A DNA stretch of 64,000 nucleotides from Lodderomyces elongisporus. Its lineage: Eukaryota; Ascomycota; Pichiomycetes; Serinales; Debaryomycetaceae. The stretch's first letter is position 1, and each line of letters opens with the position of its first letter. A program made the position numbers and the translations under genes. Of this stretch, positions 48,922 to 60,500 are shown in pieces. The stretch is taken from the NCBI RefSeq assembly GCF_030384665.1, contig NC_083673.1:3481501-3545500 (forward strand), read 5' to 3'. The notes beneath the pieces were generated by a model that saw only the letters and a program-made list of their open reading frames with translations, did no database searches and had not been told where the DNA came from.

Positions 48922-49417
48922 TGTGTATTGTTTGAGTGTAGGCTGTGTCTTAATTCAATCGAGATTGGATATATCGTTGGTTAAATTTCGATTTTATTCT
49001 TTATTTAATTTTTCCCCTTTCTTTTCCGGTCAAGAGAGCCCACCATTGCCTGCGAAAGTCGGGGTTTCGGTCAAAAAATGCTGGAACATTGCGCTTTTTC
49101 TACCATTCTTTTTTTTTCCTTTCCTTTCCTTTCTGTGCGAGTGTGAGTTTGAGTGCGAGTTTGAACTTGAGTATAAGCATAGGCATATGTTTTCTCATCA
49201 TACTTTGCTTTGTAGCACTACCAAAAATCTAATTGGCTTACAAAATAGATTTCTCCTGTATTGTTTTTTTTTGGAACCACACAAGATTATAAGAGATGAA
49301 TGAACCTACTAGCTATAATAAACAATGCTTTTAAATAGTACATATAGTATTACATATGGCTTTACTAAAAAAAAAACTTGCAATGAAAAGTTTTGGAAGC
49401 AGATCTCTCTTTTGTCT
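48922..49417. other. Intergenic: ATP19 promoter and PRP3 3' flank
   Basis: About 500 bp. It contains GTGAGTTTGAGTGCGAG imperfect repeats (49140-49172) and a T-rich tract (49107-49135). The plus-strand open frame here (48923-49303) has no protein-like character. No gene is called. Confidence 0.5.
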
Positions 49418-50800
49418 TTATTCGCTTTTATTTTTTTCCTCATCTGTATGGGCTAACGTCCAATAGCTTTCTAAACCAAACTTTCTCAACACTTTTAGTG
49501 CCTCTTCGTCATCTCGCGAATGCATTATACTCCATTTGCCAAAATGAAGCTCCTCGATTGTGGCGTCCCAAAGAAGTCTACACTCGTTATTGGGGTCGTT
49601 TTCATCCCATTTGATTCTGTGCATCACTAATTTCTTGTAATGTTTCAATGCTTTTTCTCCACCTTCAACAATTACCAAATTGAACTTTGGGTTCTTCAAA
49701 CATATACCAAATAAGTTATCCTGTTGCGCATTCTTGTCTATCTTAAACATATCCTTTGGGTTATCTAGTTTGAGGATTCTAAACACAGCTGTATGCAAGC
49801 CTTGTGCTAAATCTTTCTCCTGTTTCGCAAACAACTTAGCATGCTTCTCTTCCTTTGTAAGTTTCCTTGCCTCGTTTTCAGCCAAATGCTTCAGTAGTCG
49901 CTCCTCTACCTGTTGTCTTACTTTCTTCTCCACTGCTGTTGGGTCCCGTATTGCTTCATTAGTCAAGACATTCATCAAGTTGGAAAGCTTGACTTTGGGC
50001 GGAGGCGGTGGATCCAACCCAAGCTTGATACGATCCTGCTTTTCTTTGTGTCTGATCTGTCTATCATTCTTTCTCATTCTTTTGCGCTCCTTCGCAGTAA
50101 GAAACATCGGTTTCAAGTCGTTGAGGTCGCTCGTTTTCGACTCCCAAATTGCTTGCAACATTGGTGGATGCTGTATATAATAAGTTATGGGCTGCTCTTC
50201 ACTTTCTAGTAAAAGTCGACTCTCATCGTTGATCTTAGAGTAGTTGTTATCTCGAAGGTAGGATCGGTCCCACCATTCAATTAATGGTGGATATTTCGGT
50301 GTGTACAACTCCTCATTCAAAACCTTGTCAGGTAATAATCCTTGTTTTAACAATTCATCCTGGATCTGTCTTTCCTCCTCTTCAACTTGGAGCTTTTCAC
50401 GAAGCTTTTCAGCTTTTGCCACATACTTTCCTTTCGGGACAAACCTCAAAGGTCGTGGCTTGTGCAGAGGTAGTGAGCTTGAATTGCTGACGTACGGGTT
50501 ATAAGCTGCTGGGTCAAACCATTTATTCTGCAGCAGTCGTAATGGATTTTTACTGCTCACTAAACTATTATAGCTGCTGCTATTATTATTGTTGTTGTTG
50601 TTGTTACTGTTATTGTTATCGTTGAAATTTCGGAGCAATGGATGCAATTCGACATCTAAACCTCTACCGGATTTGGGCTTTTCTTGTTGAAGATATGGAT
50701 TATCTTGCAAGTTGGTATAGGAGTGATCCAATGAATGGCCCTTGAGTTTTTTGTTAGAATCGGAATCATGTTTGCTTTCCAGTGACCGTTTGCTAGACAT
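49418..50800 (-). CDS. PRP3: Prp3, U4/U6 small nuclear ribonucleoprotein
   Basis: The protein has 460 residues, close to yeast Prp3 (469). The N-terminus is disordered with a poly-Asn run (about 62-75). The Prp3 domain (about 140-335) contains EWWDRSYL, ITYYIQHP, FLTAKERKRMRKNDRQ and the basic KVKLSNLMNVLTNEAIRDPTAVEKKVR block that contacts the U4/U6 duplex. The C-terminal DUF1115 ferredoxin-like domain (about 345-450) has NPKFNLVIVEGG, KHYKKLVMHRIKW and ESYWTLA and grips the U6 3' region. It is part of the U4/U6.U5 tri-snRNP, needed for splicing of introns such as those in EFT2 and ATP19 here. Divergent from TOM1. Confidence 0.95.
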   Translation of the reverse strand: MSSKRSLESKHDSDSNKKLKGHSLDHSYTNLQDNPYLQQEKPKSGRGLDVELHPLLRNFNDNNNSNNNNNNNNSSSYNSLVSSKNPLRLLQNKWFDPAAYNPYVSNSSSLPLHKPRPLRFVPKGKYVAKAEKLREKLQVEEEERQIQDELLKQGLLPDKVLNEELYTPKYPPLIEWWDRSYLRDNNYSKINDESRLLLESEEQPITYYIQHPPMLQAIWESKTSDLNDLKPMFLTAKERKRMRKNDRQIRHKEKQDRIKLGLDPPPPPKVKLSNLMNVLTNEAIRDPTAVEKKVRQQVEERLLKHLAENEARKLTKEEKHAKLFAKQEKDLAQGLHTAVFRILKLDNPKDMFKIDKNAQQDNLFGICLKNPKFNLVIVEGGEKALKHYKKLVMHRIKWDENDPNNECRLLWDATIEELHFGKWSIMHSRDDEEALKVLRKFGLESYWTLAHTDEEKNKSE

Positions 50801-51544
50801 TGGATGATTAGTACAGTCAATGTGATTTGACTAAATGAACATGTGAATGTGTGACTGGATGAATTTATGTATTTGAAGAGGTTATAAGAAATGGCAATAA
50901 GTTACGAAGTTACACAATACCACCATGCTCATCCTCCCTAAGAATGAGTATAAAGTATAGCATATAAAGATTAGTCAATAAAATGACAAATAAACTGCAA
51001 ATTGCTAACTCCAAACTGCAACAAAATCATCAACATTTGAAATAAGCACCAAGTAATATAATCAATTGCAGAGAAAGAATATCAAATTTATCTATGCTAT
51101 CAATCATACGTTTTCTTTCTCATCATCTCGAAATGATGTGTCGTTTTCTTTGTTAACTGTTTTTCGTTTGTTGTACTATTTCTTGTGCTTTTTTTTTTTC
51201 TTCTCTCTCTAAATTTTTATTTTTCGTTTTGCTATCTGCAAAAAAAGAAAAACGGAACAGAAGAAGAAGAAGAAAAAAAACGAAAGTAAAGCAAACCAGG
51301 ACCCTCACACAAAAGTAAAAGCATTCTCTAATTCCTTCGCTCTCTGACAATCTCTTGCTCTAGATTTCTCTTGTGCACTCTTCCTCTCTTCCTCTTTCCC
51401 TCTTTCTCCCTCTCCTTTCAAGATCGCTTCCATCATATTTTACTAGCAACACACAATTCTACTCGCTACCACCACCACCACCACTACAACCACCACTAAA
51501 ACTTTCGACTACACACAGTTTCCATTTAATTTTTTCACTGCAAC
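50801..51544. other. Intergenic: divergent PRP3/TOM1 promoter
   Basis: About 740 bp. On the TOM1 side there are long pyrimidine-rich tracts and a CCACCA run (51470-51495) that likely form a 5' leader. An A-rich purine stretch lies at 51240-51290. No other gene is seen. Confidence 0.5.
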
Positions 51545-54500
51545 ATGAAGATTAAAGAGAGAGATTATATTCGTCGAATGGAGGAGATGGACGAGTCTGT
51601 TCGTCATCTCCTCGACGAGCTAAAGAGCGCTAGTGATTCGGATTTTCCCATCAAATTGATGGCAAATGTGCATTGGAACCGCGCAAGAGGTGATCTCTTG
51701 CATTGGGTGCCAGTGCTCAATAGAATTGATCTGATATTGGAGAAATACATTACGGAGTACGGTTTGGAAAGCGATTATCCCAAGTTGAGGTTGATTTCAA
51801 GTAAGGATTCCAAAGTGATCTGCGCGTGTTTGGCATTTACAAAGACACTTTTGAAAAATTGCTCAGACAACCAGATTTACTCAAGTACAGAAAGAATTTA
51901 CGCGTTACTCAACACCCCAACATCAGACGTTAGATTAAAAGCTCTAGAAGTTGCCGTGATTTTTGGCGAGAGATACGCCAATGCCGGCTCTTCTAGGTTC
52001 TCACCACCGAAAAATGTAAAGGAAAAAGTCTTGGAACTTGCCAAGTCTTACCCCCCATTAGTACCACCAGACTGTCCAGTACGTGCGGAGGACGAGCGAA
52101 ACAAGAGTCTGGATGGTAAAACAAGCATTGTTGGAGACCACTATAACTTTGTCGATACTTTAGATCCTGAAAAACCTTTACCAAAAAGATGGAAAGGTAT
52201 TTATTTCCAGTACTACAAGTCTGCAGTATCTGGAAAAAAAGACAATGAACCCCTGCGAAAGAAACGATCTACAGGACCAGGGGCATCGACGGCAACAGGG
52301 CAGAACGGCGATGAGGATGGCACTCTTGTTGAAGGGTTGCAAACATTTGCCATTCCGGAAAGCCTGGTTGCTAAGATGAGCTTGCAACAAATTCTTAGCA
52401 AGGGAAGTGAGTCCTTACCTAAAAGTTCCTGGTTCCAGTTCCTGATGATGGCGGAAAATGTCAAGTCCTTGAACAGTCAATCCAAGGAGGCATTTGCATT
52501 GAGAGAGAAGCTTATTCAAATCAAATGCTTGGCCGTTGGTTACTGTTGCTGTACCATGTCAAACCAAAACACCTCGTTCAAGTTACTCGAAGCCGAGCCC
52601 TATATTTTCAGCTTTTTGGTCGACGCCATACTGCCGGACAGTAGGCAACAAATACCAGCGCCAGTTTATGGTGCGGCAATGAAGGCGTTGGAGTGTATAA
52701 GTATGAAGAGGGCATGGGGAAGAGATATTTTGCAGAGCATGGGCGGGAATGTCAATCATGGAATATTGTTTCAGTGTTTAAGAAATATTAGAGAACTGGC
52801 ATCGACAAATCAGCAAGGTTTCGAAGAAGAAATTCACATGCCCTTTTTTAACATGCTTAGCCATATGATCAAGACCAAAAGTTTGTTGCCTCGTTTAACT
52901 TCAGGCGGGTTGCTCCTAGACTTGATTCCATTTTTGGATTTGGATTCAAAATACCAATGGACATGTTCTGCTGCTGTTTACTTGCTATATTTGTGTATGT
53001 CAGGAACGCCAGATTCAATTGATACTTTTATTGCGAATGATGGGTTTACGAAACTCATTAATGCAGTTGGAAAGCAAGTAGATTTGCATTTAACCAATCC
53101 ACACTATGATTCGTCTTTAGGTGAAGTACCACAATATACTACGATCCCAATACGAAGCGTCAATTTGCTCAAAAACTTGATGCGTCTTGTTGCCGATCTA
53201 CTCAACTCTGATCACGGTGATAGGCTTCGTAATCTTTTTGACTCGCCTATATTAGGCAGTTTTAACAAGATATTCACTCACCCTTTAACTTTTGGACCGC
53301 AAATCTTATCTTTCACGGTAGACTCGGTCTTTTACATTATCCATAATGAGCCAACAGCTTTTTCAATATTGAATGAGGCTCAGGTTGTCAATACGTTGTT
53401 GAACAATTATGGGTCCTTATTCTTACCTTCTAGTCAGTTGGTCATGTCTCTTGCGGAAGTTCTTGGTGCAATTTCATTGAACAAAGCCGGCTTGGATAAA
53501 GTTATTGAAAATAATAGCGTTGAGGTATTTTTCAAATACTTTTTCGACTTGAAAGTGGCAAGGGTAATGGTTGATTCCGATATGGCTACAAATGTTGGAT
53601 GCTCAATTGATGAATTGGGTCGCCATTACTCACAATTGAAGCCAATTATTTTGGACCAAACATTGAAATTAATTGAAAAAATGCCTGAATATGTCGATCA
53701 GCGATTGAAAGGCGTGCAACTCTACCAGCCACCACAAGGGGAAGCAAAAGGTTTGTTCTTTGAAAGTAAATCAGAGACGATTTCGGTGAACTTTAGAAAC
53801 GAAGAAGTAAATAGTTCAAATGATGACCAAAACAATGATTCTAAGAATGGTACTGAAAGTCAAGTGCACAGTTGGGATAATGGTGCTTATACTTTTATGC
53901 TCGATAATGTTTACTTCTTTCTTAGCGGATTATTCCAAGATAGTGGTCAATGGGGTGCAGATGCTGTGAAGAAAATACCTTTTGATGCTTGGCTCAAATT
54001 TTTGACGCTACAAAATGCACCATACGATTACTTTTTGTCCAATGGTCTTACCGCATTATTAGTAACACTCAAGTATCTTGATGAAGAGGATGCAGAGTAT
54101 TCTATTCATAAAATGACAGATGAATTGGCAGATCAATTAAAAACAGATATAGTTTCAAAATACATCAACTATGAAGGCGACGGATCCTTTTTTGCAAGCA
54201 TTAGTCAAGACGAAGCTAACTCTTTGATTCAACATTTAAACACTATAAATATCCTATTGTTTATGTTGACTGAGATTTACATCAATTTGGCTCTTGACTC
54301 TGATAGGATCAGACAAATCTTGCAAATATTTGGAGTTCATTCATTTTTAGGTGGCAGTTTGTGCAAGTTCTTGCTGCGCAGCATTACCGAAGAAGCTATA
54401 TTACAAGCTACAACTCCAGATGAGGTTCTTAAGTTAACATCAAACTTTCCCGCAGATAGTCCGCCGCTCCAGATCTACAGTAGTGATCCTTCGAAAAAAG

Positions 54501-57500
54501 AGGCAAACACTTTGGGAACAAATGCAAAGTTCAAGAATGTTCTCCAACTTCGCACTTTGAACTACTATTCGCAAGGATATATTTCCCTTGTATTAGCCAC
54601 AACTGTGAGAGCATGTTTACCAAAGCGTCATGACCACCCAATAGACCAGCTGAGACGTGATGGAGTTGAAATTTTGTTGTCAATTGCACAAGGCTTAACT
54701 GATGCGTTTAATACTGGCCTTCATCAGCAGCAACAGCAACAGCAACATGAAAATGAAAATGAACATGACTCAAAATTATTTGTCCATGAAATGTATTTGC
54801 TAGTCTTGTCCAATATCATCTTGTACATTTTGAGCCAAAAGGAAAAAGGCAAGGATGTTGTTTACACTCCGTTTGCTATTGCATTGTTCCAGCTTGGGTT
54901 TTTTGAAAGTTTGAACAAGGCGGCTATTTCCATGTGGAATAGCTTACTAAACATGGACGTTGAAGAGGTGAAGGCCACGTTGGATTTGAAATATATAAAG
55001 TCTGTTCCGGGTAGTATTGTCAAGAATGCATCAAGCCAAATGTTTTTGATTTATGCCAGGATCGTCAATGCTGATGATGTGGCACCTATATCATTTGTCA
55101 AAGGTTATTTCCATACCGGTTACTCTTCAAATATAGACGCCGAGGTTATATCATCGTTTTTGATTCAAATTCGTGGTGAAGCTCTTGAGTTGTTGACAAG
55201 CTTGGTTTCTAGAGAAAATGCTGCAATATTCAAAGATTCCGAATCTTGCAAAAACGTGCCTTCGCCATTGATTGATCAATTGGTTCATATTGCACAAAAC
55301 GTATTCAAGGGAGATAAAGAGCTGAATAGGGCTGAATTTGTGCCATTAGATACTCGTTTAGTGTCTCCTCCAGAAGATCAAGTTGCATACTTGATCTCAT
55401 TGGGAATGACGGAGTCGCAAGCAAATCATTATTTCGACCACCACAAAAATGTACGAGACTTGAGTATAGGAATTCCCATGACGTGTCCTATTTTTCTGGA
55501 TATAAAGGAAGATCAGTGGAAGGCATTTGCCGATGAATATGCTTCAGCTGATGTCGACTTTAGTATCGAGCTCAAAGAATTTACAAAGGTTCTGAAGATT
55601 CTTGAGAAAAGAGAAAAGTCATGGTCTACCCATACATGGCTTGATATTGCCACTTTATATCCTCGCGCTACACCAGCTATTGCCAATCTCTTCACTACTT
55701 TGTCTAAGAAAAATGTGTTTTCTGAAATTTTGTGTGAAGCCAACAAGTTTCCTGAGAAGATTGGTGGTGAACGCTTTGCCGTTTTACTTCGTTTGATAGC
55801 GTTAGTTTTGCGAACAAATGTATCGAATGCGGCATTTCCAAAAGAGCTTACAAATCTTTTCCAACGTATTCACATTACTCAAGAAAATGTTAATGAAGAG
55901 TATGCTCAGTATTTAATGGCACTTTTTGAGCAAATCTTGTTGTACCAAGATGTACCAGATGCAGAGGAGACAAAGCATGCTTCGATCATTCCCAAGACTT
56001 TATCTTATTTTGGAGAGAAGGAAAAGCTTATGGATACTATGCTTGAGTCACTTACGCAAATAAAAGATGTAAAGGATGGCAAAACAGCCAACACTATTGC
56101 TCGAGTATTGGCCATATATGCTAAACATTATGCATATGCAACTGAGATTGCTAGTCTTCCTTTGATAGCCTCGCTTTTGAAATCGGTCAGGGACGAGTCT
56201 CTTGAGAAACTTGTTCGTGAATCTTTGAAAACAAGTTTGGTTCTTATTTTCCGAGGCTCTTTTGAAACTCGCGATGTAATACATTCAATCATGAAGTATG
56301 AGGTTGATGGTGTTTTTGCAAGGGGCTATAGACAAACAAAAAGTTTAAGGGCGATGTTGAAGGATAATTTCCAACTTGTGTTTAGAGACCCAAAGGCGTT
56401 AACCGATGTATTGGAAACGGAAATTATACTTGACGCATTTAGTGGATCACAGCCTCTTTCACATGATATCAAGGTAACGAAGACTAAGCCTGATCCTAAA
56501 TTAAAAACATCAATATCATCAACAGCTGGTGCAGCTGGTGCTCCAGATGCTCCAGATGCTCCAGCTTCAGCAAACTCAATACCTACAACTACGATTTCTG
56601 CAACGGGAGAGCCTGACCATCGTTCAGGAGCTGCTTCCCAAGATGGTGTTGATAAGTCAACAATAAATGCATATGCAGTGAATTTCCTCATGCTTGAATT
56701 AATGGATATTGCCAAGAAAGATGTTTATTCCGATCCAAAGAATGATGAACAGGAGACTACTAGCAAAGATGCGAAAAAGCCAGATTTAAATTCTAATCCA
56801 AACTTTGCTTATGCATGTTACCTTTTGCAAACCTTGGCTGAGTTATTGGCTTCCTACAAGCAAGCCAAATTTAATTTCTTGACGTATTCGAGAAAGAAAC
56901 AAGCAGAAACAAAGTTGAGATTTACTTCGTTGAATTTTTTTATGCATCAATTGATTCCAACACAGCCATTTGAAGATGTTTCTGAAACTGTTGCTGAGCG
57001 GAAGCGTGCAATTTCATCACTTGCTAAAGTTGCATTGATGTCCTTGGTGTCAACACAGCTACTTGATGATGAAGAAGTATTGAAACTGAAGAAAGAGGAT
57101 CCCGACTTGGCTTTGATTAGAAGGTTTGTTGTGGATTTACTTTTGAAAGTTTTGAAAGAAACATCGACTCTGACTGCTTTAGCAAGAGATAGGTATGGTA
57201 AATTGCTTGATTTGTTGGACTTGACTACAACATTTATCTCTTCGAAAAATAGGGAGTCACTTGCTTCTGCTTTGGATAAAGAGTCGACAAAGCATGACTT
57301 GTTTTATATGACTAGAGTTTATTCTGAGAAGCAAATGTCAACTACATTAACGAGTTTGATTGCTGAATTTGATCTAAACTATCCTGACATTGAAAAAGTT
57401 GTTAAATCTGCGTTGAAACCTATTACCATATTGGGAAAGAATAAAATTGATTATCAAGAATCTTTTGCAGAAGAAGGAAATGGAGAAGGAGACGAGGATG

Positions 57501-60500
57501 ATATTGTTCCAGATGATGAAGATAATGAGGAGGAAAGAGATGATACTCCGGATTTGTTTCGTCACTCTACATTGGGAATGTATGATTTGGAAGTTGAAAG
57601 TGAAGAAGATGATTATGATGAAGATGGTTTAGAAGTGGTTATGTCTGGAGATGATATTGACGGTGATAGCTTATCTGACCTTTCAGCAGAAGATTCTGGA
57701 GTCGATGATGATGATGATGATGATGATGCTCATGGCGATATGGAAGAAGAGGATGACATGGGAGAAGGTGTTGATATTGAAATGAGAAGCCGTGCTTCTG
57801 ACGACGACGATGATGATGATGATTCGGGCGACGACTCCGAAGGTAGTAGCCTTGATGATATTGAAATCATTGATGAATTGGATATCGATTCTAGTGACGA
57901 AGAAGGAGATTTTGATGAAGACGATATAATCGTTGATGTGGATGGAGTGCACCCTGGCGAGTATTCCGATGCTGTTGATGATGATGATGAAGAAGAAGAA
58001 GATGATGATTCTAGCAGCTATGATGAAGAAGAGCTAGAGGGTTGGATTGAGGAACTCGAAGGTGATGCCAGTGACGATCAAACATCTTCAGCACCTCGTG
58101 CTTCGAGAAGACGTATGGTTCAAGGTGATGATGATCGTGATGTCGACGATGAGTCAGATGGCAATGCTAGTGATTTTGAAGGTGATGAGGACGAAGGGGA
58201 TGGACTAGGAGGAACAGGAACAAGAACAGGAACAGGTCGTGGATTTGAAGTTAGAATGGTTACCCCAGATCATGGATTGCGCAGAATATTTAATCAAGCT
58301 GATCTTACTCAATTTAGTGGTAACCCCGGTAATGCATTTTCGATGCTCGTGGATGGACTTTTCCGAGACAGCAGTTTTAGAGGCACGATTGATTATGACA
58401 ACCAAGGTCGTGTTGGCATTCCCAGCATTGGAACTCTCTTCGAGAGCATGCTTCATATGGGTCATGGCCATGGTGAAGGTGGCCATATTTTCAAATGTCA
58501 TATAAAATCAACCAAGGAGCGTTGGTCTGAAGCTGTTTCCATGTTTGATCCACCAAATATTGATCTCATGATTGAAAAAATCATTCCTGGTATTGTCAAT
58601 AGAATTGAAGGTCCAAGTATTGAGGCATATAGAAAAAGGCAAGAAGAGTTGGATAGAATAAAGAAGGAACAGGAAGAAAAAAGACGTAAACAAATTGAAG
58701 AAGAGCAAAAACGTCTTGAGGAAGAGGCTGAGGCAGCTGCTGCAAGGAGGAGACAACAAAGCGAGAATGCTGCAAGTGATGCAGGAGACACGGAAGCAGA
58801 AGGAGCAACTGCTCAGCGTGATCCAGTGTTTGTTCGAATTGGAGATAGAGATGTGGACATTAGCGGCACCGATATCGATCCTGATTACATAATGGCTCTT
58901 CCTGAAGACATGAGGGAAGAAGTGCTTGCGCTGTATGTTCGCGAAAGACGAGCAAATGCAACAAGAAGCAATTCGGATGCGCGTGAAATTGATCCAGACT
59001 TTTTGGATGCATTGCCAGGAAATGTACGTGAGGAAATTCTCCAGCTGGAATCATTTGCTAGACGATATGCATCAATGAGTAGTGGTTCACGAAATGTGTT
59101 TGAAGATGCAATGGATGGATTTGGTGAAATAGATGAAGAAGAAGATGATGATGATGGTCAGGACGTGGACGAGGAAGAGGATGAGGATGAGGAGGATGAA
59201 AGCAACCTCGGAGAAGACAATGTTGGTGAGAACGGTGGAAATGAGTCTAGCCGTCGTCGTCATCATCATCGTCGTAGCCGTCGCCGTTCAAGTGCAGCCA
59301 ATAATGCGGGCACAAATCGTACAAGTAAAGCAAAGAACAGTAGTAAGATTTACTTTACCCCACTTGTTGATAAGGCGGGTATTGCATCTATTGTGCGTCT
59401 TATATTCTCGCCTTTGCCAATTCCTCAAAGAGAACAAATTTTCCAAACGTTGCATTATATTTGCCATAACAAGCAGAGCAGAGTTGACATCATCAACATG
59501 ATGCTTAGCGTTTTGAGTGAGGGTTTCACTTCTCACAAGCTGATGCAAATGATGTTTTCGCAAGTTTGCAGTCGCGCTTCCAATAGAGATGGTAAATGGA
59601 AGTTGCCACAGAATACCACACCTATCTCTGTAGCCATTCAGTTTATTGAGTCTGTTGATTATTTGCTTGAACGCAATAGTCATTTGAGGTACTTTTTATT
59701 GGCAGAGCACGATAATCCATATTTGTCAAAGAAGCAAAGCAAGAAGGTTGGCAAAGAAGGGAAATTTCAAATCAATTTTCTCATTAAATTGTTGAATAAT
59801 AGATTACTCGCAGACGATCAAACTTTTGCGGATATTTTGGCAAGAGTCCTTCAATTATCCACACGTCCATTGAATGGGTTCAAGAATATCGCAAATGACC
59901 AAACTCCGCCCTTTCCATACCCTTTTATTCCAGATGATAACTTTGGGCTTATTGTCAAGATACTTACAGCAAATGAGTGTTCAAATTCGACATTTAGACA
60001 AACAATTAGCGCTATGCAAAACCTTTCTGTGTTGTCAAACGCTCAAAAATTGTTTACTCAAGAATTGTCAGAACGGGCAAGCGAGTATGGAGGCAAAATC
60101 ATTGTGGATTTGCACAAGTTGACAAAAGAGTTAGCTGAGGGAGAAGCAACAAATGCGAAATCGTTTATGAACTTTAGTGCTCATTCCTCTGATCAAGCCA
60201 AGTTATTGAGGGTATTAACTGCTCTTGATTACATGCACGAGAAGAAAAATGATAAAAAGGAAAATCAAGCACAAGAGCCGGAGGGCGAGATTGAAGAATT
60301 GACCAAGCTTTACAAAAGTTTATCTTTGGGAACACTTTGGGATGCATTGAGTGAATGTTTGCGTGTTTTGGAGAAGAATCCAAGCTTGATCTATATTGCA
60401 AATGCATTGTTGCCATTAATTGAAGCACTTATGGTTGTTTGCAAACATTGTAAAGTGGCAAACCTTTCTTTAAGCCAAACGAATAATGTCAATAATGGTA

